A DNA stretch of 14,278 nt from Proteobacteria bacterium UBA1844 (GTDB lineage Bacteria > Pseudomonadota > Gammaproteobacteria > Steroidobacterales > Woeseiaceae), in assembly GCA_002338615.1 (NCBI GenBank), contig DDIS01000100.1, positions 1-14,278 of the forward strand. The letters run 5' to 3'. A program made the translations under genes and the position numbers. The notes under the pieces are model-generated. The model did no database searches. It was not told the DNA's origin and worked only from the letters and a program-made list of their open reading frames with translations. This document shows, piece by piece, positions 1 to 6,515 of the stretch. How positions within the stretch are numbered: the first letter of the stretch is position 1; each line of letters opens with the position of its first letter.

Positions 1-96
1 GAAGCCGCTCGCGATCAGGCCACCCGCAATTGCGCGGGTCATATTGCCGCCGCCGATGAAAGCCAGCTTGTTGGAATCTTTCGTATTATCAATCAT
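1..96 (-). CDS. proC: Pyrroline-5-carboxylate reductase, N-terminal fragment (partial)
   Basis: Only the first 32 codons lie in the window; the gene continues past base 1. The fragment carries the N-terminal Rossmann NAD(P)-binding signature FIGGGNM at residues 13-19, followed by an alanine/glycine-rich helix (TRAIAGGLI), as in ProC, which reduces pyrroline-5-carboxylate to proline in the cytosol. The ATG at 96-94 overlaps the yggS stop codon (TGA at 95-93) in an ATGA junction, so the two are almost certainly co-transcribed and translationally coupled. The yggS-proC pairing is widespread in bacteria, which supports the name despite the short fragment. Other Rossmann-fold reductases could share the glycine motif, but the neighbour makes ProC by far the likeliest. 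Confidence 0.85.
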   Translation of the reverse strand, partial: MIDNTKDSNKLAFIGGGNMTRAIAGGLIASGF

Positions 97-776
97 GACC
101 GCTGACCAAATAGCCTGGTGCCAATGCGCACAATAGTCGCGCCTTCGAAAATTGCGGCGCGAAAGTCGTCGCTCATACCCATCGACAGGGTATCGAGTTC
201 TATGCCCGTCGTGGAAATAAATTCCTTCAGTTCCGCCAGGATTCTGAACGGTTTGCGTTGCTCCTCGAAGCCGTCACGAATGGCGGGCAGGCACATCAGT
301 CCGCGCAGGTGCAGATTCGGCAGTTCGTGCACCAGGGCAGCCAGTGGCTGGACGTCAACGGGGCTTAGTCCTGATTTCGAACTTTCGTCATCCAGGTTGA
401 CCTGCAGGCACACGTTCAGAGGGGGCATGCCGGCCGGGCGATGTTCATTCAGGCGTTCGGCAATTCGCAGACGGTCAATACTGTGAACCCAGTCAAAGTG
501 CTCCGCTACCTGTCGTGTTTTATTGGTCTGCAGGTGACCGATGAAATGCCAGATGAGGTTTTCCGCCTCTGCTGCCCGGATCTTTGGCAATGCCTCCTGG
601 ACCTGGTTTTCGCCGAAATCCCGTTGGCCGGCTGCGGCTGCTTCGAAGACCTTTGCCAGAGGCTGCTTTTTACTGACCGCAAGCAGCCGGACCGATGCCG
701 GGCCGCGCTTTGCGTCGGTCGCCGCCTCGGCCAGCAAATCTTTGACTATGCTTAAGTTATCCGTGACTCCAATCAC
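93..776 (-). CDS. yggS: YggS/PROSC-family pyridoxal-phosphate homeostasis protein
   Basis: A 227-residue cytosolic protein of the alanine-racemase-like TIM-barrel fold that binds pyridoxal 5'-phosphate and buffers its level; no enzymatic reaction is firmly known for the family. Visible hallmarks are LLAVSKKQP at 31-39 with the presumed PLP-binding lysine K36, FGENQVQEA at 54-62, WHFIGHLQTNK at 76-86, and the phosphate-binding end SMGMSDDF...IRIG-type segment at 198-224 (ends VRIGTRLFG). An open frame extends upstream to 923 and into pilT, but GTG at 776-774 is the better start: it has GGAG six bases before it and gives the usual family length of about 230. It is co-directional with proC and divergent from pilT, an arrangement conserved in Pseudomonas. 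Confidence 0.95.
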   Translation of the reverse strand: MIGVTDNLSIVKDLLAEAATDAKRGPASVRLLAVSKKQPLAKVFEAAAAGQRDFGENQVQEALPKIRAAEAENLIWHFIGHLQTNKTRQVAEHFDWVHSIDRLRIAERLNEHRPAGMPPLNVCLQVNLDDESSKSGLSPVDVQPLAALVHELPNLHLRGLMCLPAIRDGFEEQRKPFRILAELKEFISTTGIELDTLSMGMSDDFRAAIFEGATIVRIGTRLFGQRS

Positions 777-871
777 GTTTTGCTCCGCTTGCTTCGCTAT
801 ACTAGGTCGGAATTGCTCCGGGTTATGGTAAGTCCGCAGCACCCAAACTTGAACCCGCCAGAGGGAGAAAT
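777..871. promoter_or_regulatory. Divergent yggS / pilT promoter region
   Basis: This 95-base gap separates the divergent starts of yggS and pilT. A good -10 candidate for pilT, TATACT, lies at 798-803. The partly overlapping complement reads TAGTAT at 804-799 and could serve yggS, giving a short leader that still includes its GGAG. No convincing -35 hexamer is found at the right spacing on either strand, so the assignments rest on the -10 matches only. The pilT ribosome binding site GAGGGAG sits just before its ATG at 872. Confidence 0.4.
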
Positions 872-1912
872 ATGGCCGTTGACGTTGCTCAATTATTGTC
901 GTTTTCGGTAAAGAATAACGCATCCGACCTGCATCTCTCAGGCGGGGTCCCGCCCATGATCCGGGTCGATGGTGATATCAAGCGGATCAACATGCCGGCG
1001 CTGACCCACAAAGATGTCAACAGCATGGTGTACGACATCATGAATGACAAGCAGCGCAAGGACTATGAAGAATTTCTGGAGACTGACTTTTCTTTCGAGA
1101 TCCCGAAACTGGCGCGCTTTCGCGTCAATGCCTTCAACCAGAACCGTGGTTCAGCTGCTGTATTCCGTACTATTCCCTCTGAAATTCTAACCCTTGACGA
1201 CCTGGGTGCGCCGAAGATCTTCAAGGACCTGGCGATGCATCCGCGTGGCATCGTGCTGGTGACCGGGCCTACTGGTTCGGGAAAGTCAACGACGCTGGCG
1301 GCCATGGTCGACTACGTCAACGAGAACAAGCCGGACCATATCCTCACTATTGAGGACCCGATCGAGTTTGTGCACGAATCCAAGAAGTCACTGATCAACC
1401 AGCGCGAGGTGCATCGGGATACGCTGGGCTTTAACGAAGCACTGCGTTCTGCGTTGCGCGAGGACCCCGACGTCATACTGGTCGGCGAATTGCGCGACCT
1501 CGAGACGATCCGACTGGCGCTAACCGCGGCAGAGACCGGTCACCTCGTGTTTGGCACCTTGCACACCAGTTCCGCCGCCAAGACGATCGATCGTGTCGTG
1601 GACGTTTTTCCGGCCGCCGAAAAAGAGATGGTGCGCGCAATGTTGTCCGAGTCATTGCGTGCTGTTATTTCGCAGACGTTATTGAAGAAAGTTGGTGGCG
1701 GTCGCGTTGCGGCTCACGAAATCATGATCGGTACACCCGCTATCCGCAACCTGATTCGCGAAGGCAAGATTGCGCAAATGTATTCGGCAATCCAGACCGG
1801 GCAAGGGTCAGGTATGCACACTTTGGATCAAAATCTTGCTGAATTGATGTCCAAAGGCATTATCAACAAGGAAGAAGCACGCTTTCGAGCGGTCAACAAA
1901 GAGAATTTTTGA
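872..1912 (+). CDS. pilT: Type IV pilus retraction ATPase PilT
   Basis: A 346-residue hexameric AAA+-like secretion ATPase that depolymerises type IVa pili at the inner membrane and drives twitching motility. The N-terminal PAS-like domain spans about 1-100. The core shows Walker A GPTGSGKST at 132-140 (K138), the Asp box ILTIEDPIEF at 157-166, Walker B VILVGELRD at 201-209 (catalytic E206) and the His box around H224 and H231. The C-terminal AIRNLIRE motif at 290-297 is complete; in PilT this segment is needed for retraction, so the protein should be the main retraction motor. Length matches Pseudomonas PilT (344). The ATG at 872 follows GAGGGAG. First gene of the probable pilT-pilU-third ATPase operon; 61 bases separate it from pilU. 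Confidence 0.97.
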   Translation: MAVDVAQLLSFSVKNNASDLHLSGGVPPMIRVDGDIKRINMPALTHKDVNSMVYDIMNDKQRKDYEEFLETDFSFEIPKLARFRVNAFNQNRGSAAVFRTIPSEILTLDDLGAPKIFKDLAMHPRGIVLVTGPTGSGKSTTLAAMVDYVNENKPDHILTIEDPIEFVHESKKSLINQREVHRDTLGFNEALRSALREDPDVILVGELRDLETIRLALTAAETGHLVFGTLHTSSAAKTIDRVVDVFPAAEKEMVRAMLSESLRAVISQTLLKKVGGGRVAAHEIMIGTPAIRNLIREGKIAQMYSAIQTGQGSGMHTLDQNLAELMSKGIINKEEARFRAVNKENF

Positions 1913-1973
1913 GGCGAGCCCTTTACCCCAGGTTGGGTGAGCCGATGCGCTCTCGAGACGGAGACAGGAAGAA

Positions 1974-3131
1974 ATGGAACGCGAACAAGCCGTACGTCTG
2001 ACACAGAACCTCTTGCGTAAAATGGTCGAACGGAACGGTTCCGACCTGTTCCTTACCTGTGGCTTCCCGCCCGCGATCAAGGTCGATGGCACGATTCACA
2101 AAGCGACGGACACGCCCTTATCGTCGGACCAGGCTGCGATCATGGTGCGTTCCATTATGAACGACAAGCAGATCAAGGAGTTCGATGCGACCAAGGAATG
2201 CAACTTTGCGATCTCGCCGCAGGGCATCGGTCGCTTCCGCGTCAGTGCATTCATTCAGCAGGGTTACATAGGAGCCGTACTACGTACGATAACCACCGAG
2301 ATTCCGACACTTGAGGATCTCGAGCTGCCGCCAATTTTAAAAGATGTGGTGATGAACAAGCGCGGTCTCGTGATTGTTGTCGGTGGTACGGGCTCAGGTA
2401 AATCCACGACGATGGCGGCGATGATTGGACATCGCAATGAGAATTCGCGCGGCCACATTGTGTCAATCGAGGATCCGGTCGAGTATGTCCACCCACACCG
2501 TGGCTGCGTCATAACGCAGCGTGAGGTCGGGGTCGACACCGAAACCTGGCACGCGGCACTCAAGAATACGCTGCGCCAGGCGCCGGATGTCATCCTGATC
2601 GGCGAAATCCGGGACCGGGAAACGATGGAATACGGTATCCAGTTCGCTGAAACCGGCCATCTTTGCCTCGCTACACTGCATGCCAACAGCGCCAACCAGG
2701 CGCTCGATCGAATAATCAACTTCTTCCCTGAAGAACGTCGTCAGCAATTGCTCATGGATCTATCGCTGAACACGAAAGCGTTTATCTCGCAGCGTCTCAT
2801 CCCGCGCGAAGGCGGTATCGGGCGAATCGCTGCCATGGAGATCATGTTGAATACTCCGCTGGTAGCCGACCTGATCTTTAAAGGCGAAGTGGGTCAGATC
2901 AAGGAGATCATGGCGAAGTCCACGCGCCTTGGCATGCAGACTTTCGACCAGGCGTTGTTTGAACTGTATGAGTCCGCGACGATCAGCTACGAGGAAGCGA
3001 TGCGCAACGCGGACTCCAAGAATGAACTTCGGCTCAAGGTGAAACTGCAGAGCAAGCGCGACTCATCGGCAGCCGATCAGCAGGGCGAGAGCCTGCGCAT
3101 TATGGAAGATGACACGGCCCAGACTTTCTGA
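1974..3131 (+). CDS. pilU: PilT-dependent accessory retraction ATPase PilU
   Basis: A 385-residue paralogue of PilT that works with it to raise retraction force; it cannot normally power retraction alone. Visible motifs are Walker A GGTGSGKST at 137-145 (K143), Asp box IVSIEDPVEYVHPHRG at 162-177, Walker B VILIGEIRD at 206-214 (E211) and the His box TGHLCLATLH at 227-236. The AIRNLIRE segment of PilT is replaced by LVADLIFK at 296-303, typical of PilU. A polar C-terminal tail of about 30 residues (356-385) after NELRLKVKLQ matches the longer PilU size (about 382 in Pseudomonas). The start ATG at 1974 has AGGA at 1966-1969. It follows pilT by 61 bases and precedes the third ATPase by 27. Confidence 0.95.
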   Translation: MEREQAVRLTQNLLRKMVERNGSDLFLTCGFPPAIKVDGTIHKATDTPLSSDQAAIMVRSIMNDKQIKEFDATKECNFAISPQGIGRFRVSAFIQQGYIGAVLRTITTEIPTLEDLELPPILKDVVMNKRGLVIVVGGTGSGKSTTMAAMIGHRNENSRGHIVSIEDPVEYVHPHRGCVITQREVGVDTETWHAALKNTLRQAPDVILIGEIRDRETMEYGIQFAETGHLCLATLHANSANQALDRIINFFPEERRQQLLMDLSLNTKAFISQRLIPREGGIGRIAAMEIMLNTPLVADLIFKGEVGQIKEIMAKSTRLGMQTFDQALFELYESATISYEEAMRNADSKNELRLKVKLQSKRDSSAADQQGESLRIMEDDTAQTF

Positions 3132-3158
3132 GTCGGCGTATAAGGACGGCAGCCCCGC

Positions 3159-4217
3159 ATGAACGTAAAACCGCTATTCAAATTGATGGTCGAGAAAAAG
3201 GCATCGGATCTTTTCTTCGCACCTTACGCACCGGCCAAGATCAAGATCGAAGGCAAGATCATGCCGGTGAACAAGCTTGAGATGACACCGAAAATGGTCA
3301 AGCAGGCTGCAATCGAACTCATGAACGATGAGCAGCTCGACTATTTTACACGTGAGCTGGAGATTGACTTCGCGATTTCAGAAGCGGGTCTTGGGCGGTT
3401 CCGGGTCAATATTTTTCACCAGCGCGGCAATGTCGGCATGGTGCTGCGCTATATAACCAACGAATTACCGACCCTTGAGGAGCTCGGAATGCCCGAGCAG
3501 ATCAAGGACCTCGTGATGTTACGCCGCGGCCTGATCCTGATGGCCGGCGCAACCGGCGCCGGCAAGTCGACGACGCTTGCGGCAATGATCAACCACCGTA
3601 ACGAGAAAACGTCCTCGCATATCATTACTATCGAGGACCCGATCGAGTTTCTGCATCCGAACAAACAGTCCATTGTGAACCAGCGCGAAGTCGGGCTGGA
3701 CACGAAGTCCTATGCTCGCGCACTGAAAAGTGCCCTGCGTGCGGCACCTGATGTCATACAGATCGGCGAAATACGCGATCGGGAATCGATGCAATCAGCA
3801 CTGGACATGGCCGGCACCGGCCACCTCGTGCTCGCGACCGTGCACTCGAACAATGCGCCGGAAACACTCGATCGAATCATCAATCTGTTTCCAAGAGACC
3901 AGCACGCGCAAGTGTTCATGGATCTTGCACACTACCTGCGCGCCATTCTTTCGCAGCGACTGGTTCGCGGTCGCAATGGCAAGCGTGTTGCCGCCGTTGA
4001 GTTGATGCTGAATACGCCGCACATCAAGGACCTGATCCTGAAGGGCGACATATCCGCGGTGAAGGAAGCGCACAAGGAATCGGGCGAACAGGGTATGCAG
4101 AATTTCGACATCGCACTCTTGAATCTGTACAAGGCGGGAACGATTACGCTCGAGGAGGCCATGTCGCATGCCGACTCGCGTTCGAACCTTGAGGCGAGAA
4201 TCAATTTCGGCGGTTAA
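3159..4217 (+). CDS. Third PilT/PilU-family type IV pilus ATPase
   Basis: A 352-residue third paralogue in tandem with PilT and PilU. It keeps every catalytic element: Walker A GATGAGKST at 130-138 (K136), Asp box IITIEDPIEFLHP at 155-167, Walker B VIQIGEIRD at 199-207 (E204) and His box TGHLVLATVH at 220-229. It is closer to PilU than PilT: the region before the AIRNLIRE position reads HIKDLILK at 288-295, and its end shares EEAM-HADS-N-L with PilU (332-344), but it lacks PilU's long polar tail. Small differences from both neighbours are Ala for Ser in the P-loop and AGTGH where they have AETGH. AAGGA at 3142-3146 lies 12 bases before the ATG. It ends 11 bases from the convergent ATP-grasp gene. 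A second PilU or a PilT2-like modulator are the likely roles; I cannot choose. Confidence 0.93.
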   Translation: MNVKPLFKLMVEKKASDLFFAPYAPAKIKIEGKIMPVNKLEMTPKMVKQAAIELMNDEQLDYFTRELEIDFAISEAGLGRFRVNIFHQRGNVGMVLRYITNELPTLEELGMPEQIKDLVMLRRGLILMAGATGAGKSTTLAAMINHRNEKTSSHIITIEDPIEFLHPNKQSIVNQREVGLDTKSYARALKSALRAAPDVIQIGEIRDRESMQSALDMAGTGHLVLATVHSNNAPETLDRIINLFPRDQHAQVFMDLAHYLRAILSQRLVRGRNGKRVAAVELMLNTPHIKDLILKGDISAVKEAHKESGEQGMQNFDIALLNLYKAGTITLEEAMSHADSRSNLEARINFGG

Positions 4218-4228
4218 CAGACCGACCG

Positions 4229-5332
4229 CTACGCGTGAATTCGATGCCGCTTCAACCGCGGTGAAATGTAGCGGCGGTCCCAGGCAGCGAAAAGCCGCCG
4301 TGGCGTAAGTCCTGCCGCAACCGCGTCGGTCAGTAGTGGGCCCATCGAGCCCATCTGAAAATACCAGCTGTCGAAGTAGGGATTCGCTTCGACGACTTTG
4401 GGACCCGTGTCCGTTAACGCGATGTCCCAGCCGATTGCACCCATGTCGGGAAAGTGCCGCGCCCAGGCGAGCGCCAACTGGCAGATAGCGTCGAATTGGC
4501 CGAGCGCAAACCCGACGAGCGGCAGACCCGAATCCGCATGGCGTTCGACCATGCATTTCTGCGTCCAGTCGTAGGCTGCGACGCCCACGCCGTCTGCCGA
4601 GAATTTTACCGTCGTGCCGCCGGCCGCAAGATTGTCCACTGCGCTGTGCGCTGAACCGACTCGCAGGGCGACGAGACTGATGTGCCAGGTGTCGTCGTCC
4701 GTGCGTATTGTCACAATGCGCAATGTGTTCAGGCAGCCCGGATTGAACGCAGCGATGTCAGCCCGGTTACGGAGGCGCTCCTCGACAATATAGGCCGCGT
4801 CGGGTATTTGCCGCAGTTCACGCCAGAGTGTGTCTGCGTTGATCATCTTGTCCCGCTCGCGCAGTCCGTCGCCAGAGCAGGTCAGCAGGCGAATGCCCTG
4901 ACCGCCGGAGCCCAGTGTCGGCTTGAAGACTACATCCTGGCGCAACGTACCGAGCCAGTCGCAAAAAGAGGCCCGGTCGCATAGTTCGAACTGCGGTCCA
5001 ATCGTCGCCAACAACTTTGCCTGATCGATGCCGCATCCCAGCAGAAACTTCTTGAAGAGCAGCTTGTTGTCGAACAGTGCGAGTTGCGATACCGGGTTTT
5101 TGTTCCAGGGGAAGTAGTGTGAGCCTCGCTTGCTCAAATAACGTTTCTTTTCCGCCATGCTGCGCTCGCCCTTGTAAAACTCGTAACGCAGGTAGTCGGC
5201 CGGGCTCGTAGCAATGCTGAGCTGATGACGAGCCATGTCGAACAGCAGCGAGGGTAGCGACTTGTGTTGCAGGGCTGCCCTGCAATACGGCAGTACCTTG
5301 TCCGTGAATCGCTGGCGAAAAGTGCCTGACAT
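4229..5332 (-). CDS. Sugar-transfer-associated ATP-grasp protein
   Basis: A soluble 367-residue protein resembling the sugar-transfer-associated ATP-grasp family, whose members are often near polysaccharide genes and whose reactions are mostly unknown; the fold usually joins a carboxylate to an amine or hydroxyl using ATP. Visible elements are VVFKPTLGSGGQGIRLL at 134-150 (ATP-binding K137 and the glycine loop), VEER at 183-186, the NTLRIVTIR strand at 202-210, and GAIGWDIALTDTGPKVVEAN at 298-317 with metal-binding candidates D303, E315 and N317. No signal peptide or membrane segment is seen. The ATG at 5332 lies five bases after the RES gene stop; a TTG at 5347 would add five residues and overlap it. 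No strong Shine-Dalgarno precedes either, which suggests coupling to the upstream gene. Substrate unknown. Confidence 0.82.
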   Translation of the reverse strand: MSGTFRQRFTDKVLPYCRAALQHKSLPSLLFDMARHQLSIATSPADYLRYEFYKGERSMAEKKRYLSKRGSHYFPWNKNPVSQLALFDNKLLFKKFLLGCGIDQAKLLATIGPQFELCDRASFCDWLGTLRQDVVFKPTLGSGGQGIRLLTCSGDGLRERDKMINADTLWRELRQIPDAAYIVEERLRNRADIAAFNPGCLNTLRIVTIRTDDDTWHISLVALRVGSAHSAVDNLAAGGTTVKFSADGVGVAAYDWTQKCMVERHADSGLPLVGFALGQFDAICQLALAWARHFPDMGAIGWDIALTDTGPKVVEANPYFDSWYFQMGSMGPLLTDAVAAGLTPRRLFAAWDRRYISPRLKRHRIHA

Positions 5333-5337
5333 TGCCG

Positions 5338-5889
5338 CTACGCCCAATACCAGTCAGCGAACGGCACGCGTCGCAGTTGTTTCGCTACGCTGCGTGTTGT
5401 CGCCGGAAACCACGCCAGTTCACGGCCAGCACCATCTTTTGCCTGGGCGGACCGTGATCGTATACCGCGCAAACCTGCGGCGTGCGCGAGCGCCCCCAGT
5501 GGCTGGCATCGAGAGCGCGGTACGAGCCGGTTCCTGGAATCAACCGGATAGCTGCGTGGCAAGCCGAGGGCCAGGAATCCGCCAGGCGAGTGCGCGTCGC
5601 AGACTTCCTGCGCGCGGGGCAGCCGTGCGCCTACGAGAACGGGACCATTTTCCGAGCGCAGGTCCTCCGGCTCGTAGGGCCAGTCGGCAATGAATGCGCG
5701 CAGATTCATGCGCGCGCTGACCTGGTCTTCGTTGAGGTACAGCGTGTCGAAACTTTGTGCCGGGTTCCAGCGCCCGCCACGCAGTGCGGCGTAACTCGGG
5801 TCCAGCGGATTACTCCAGCTGCGATCCGCGATACGCCACCAGGTCCAGACATCAGAAAGGCGTTCCGTGACGAACTTCAATGGCAGCAC
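5338..5889 (-). CDS. RES-domain toxin (NAD+-degrading family)
   Basis: A 183-residue RES-domain protein. Characterised RES toxins destroy NAD+ by phosphorolysis or hydrolysis and stop growth until an Xre/ParS-type antitoxin binds them. The signature GGRWNP is at 38-43, preceded by WWRI with R19, followed by TLYLNEDQVSAR at 49-60, then GIRSRSA at 142-148 with candidate catalytic serines S145 and S147, and ELAWFP at 157-162. It looks like the RES subfamily with a YLNED element rather than the commoner YTSES form. The start is GTG at 5889; no strong ribosome binding site is visible, and the antitoxin gene ends 30 bases upstream in the same frame. Order (antitoxin first) is normal for RES systems. 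The ATP-grasp gene follows directly. Confidence 0.85.
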   Translation of the reverse strand: MLPLKFVTERLSDVWTWWRIADRSWSNPLDPSYAALRGGRWNPAQSFDTLYLNEDQVSARMNLRAFIADWPYEPEDLRSENGPVLVGARLPRAQEVCDAHSPGGFLALGLPRSYPVDSRNRLVPRSRCQPLGALAHAAGLRGIRSRSAQAKDGAGRELAWFPATTRSVAKQLRRVPFADWYWA

Positions 5890-5919
5890 CTCGTTCGACT
5901 TCGAGAACTGCAGTCCAGA

Positions 5920-6381
5920 CTAGCTTTGCGCAAGTTCAAAGCGAAACATTTGCCGACAGGCATCCAGTACGGCCGCGGAGTCGCCAGCCTCGAGCAGTGT
6001 GAATAGTGACTGGTTATTGAGGGCAATAGCGGGCCGGCGTACGACCGCCGGTATGCGGTCGCGTTTAAGGTAGTGCACCAGGAGGTCGGTTGCAGCGGCA
6101 AGGTCGGCTATGGCCAGCGTACGTTCAGCAGGTACACCACGTTCGAGCCACTTGTTCAACGCCTGCCGGCTGACGCCAAAAAGGCGCGCCGCGTGCGATT
6201 GACTCAGGTTCCAGGTGCTCAGCACGCGTGCCAGCGACTGGCTGGCGCGGTAGCGGTCGAGGTTTTCCGCAAATTCGTCCAGCCATGCGCGCTCTCCCTG
6301 GCCCGCCGCGGCTACCTGCGCTGCCGCTTCGCGGGGATCGAGTTGCGTTACAAAATCCAGTTTTTCCGCGCGGCTAATCAT
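5920..6381 (-). CDS. HTH antitoxin of the Xre/MbcA/ParS type, partner of the RES toxin
   Basis: A 153-residue protein read from ATG 6381. The middle, about 47-100, is a helix-turn-helix (TWNLSQSHAARLFGVSRQALNKWLERGVP region, quoted in part: LFGVSRQALNKWLERG at 67-82), and the C-terminal 40 residues (PAIALNNQSLFTLLEAG at 117-133, ending near MFRF) have the shape of the toxin-binding domain found in Xre/MbcA/ParS antitoxins. Such proteins neutralise the RES toxin and usually repress their own promoter. An open frame runs upstream to 6525 and into trkH, but that part covers a promoter-like TTGACA and has an implausible composition, so ATG 6381 is preferred. Its identity rests on the HTH plus the adjacent RES gene; the toxin-binding domain match is by eye only. 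Confidence 0.8.
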   Translation of the reverse strand: MISRAEKLDFVTQLDPREAAAQVAAAGQGERAWLDEFAENLDRYRASQSLARVLSTWNLSQSHAARLFGVSRQALNKWLERGVPAERTLAIADLAAATDLLVHYLKRDRIPAVVRRPAIALNNQSLFTLLEAGDSAAVLDACRQMFRFELAQS

Positions 6382-6390
6382 CGTGGAGCC

Positions 6391-6419
6391 ATCGTCTACT
6401 ACATGCAACCATTTGTCAA
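6391..6419 (-). promoter_or_regulatory. Putative antitoxin-operon promoter
   Basis: On the minus strand a perfect -35 hexamer TTGACA (6419-6414) is followed after 17 bases by a weak -10 match GACGAT (6396-6391). A start of transcription about seven bases further on would fall near 6384, only a few bases before the antitoxin ATG at 6381. This would make the mRNA leaderless or nearly so, in keeping with the lack of a Shine-Dalgarno. GTTG occurs twice in the element (GTTGACA and GTTGCAT), a possible half-site pair for autorepression. Confidence 0.35.
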
Positions 6420-6515
6420 CCTTGGGTCGCTCCGACAAGCGGTGGTAGCATTGCGGCGTCGGCCTGACCGACTCCAGGAAGCAACGACAATTTCGCATTC
6501 CAGCGCCGAACTGAC

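Noticed and set aside
777..923. An N-terminal extension of yggS running into pilT.
   Set aside because: It would overlap the pilT start, and GTG 776 has GGAG at six bases and gives the normal family length.
3795..4556. A 253-codon minus-strand open frame opposite the third pilus ATPase.
   Set aside because: It lies antisense to a gene with full motif support and overlaps the ATP-grasp gene in another frame; its Arg/His/Gly-rich translation shows no domain.
5482..6006. A 174-codon plus-strand frame opposite the RES toxin and antitoxin.
   Set aside because: Antisense to a gene pair with recognisable motifs; Arg-rich translation without a domain.
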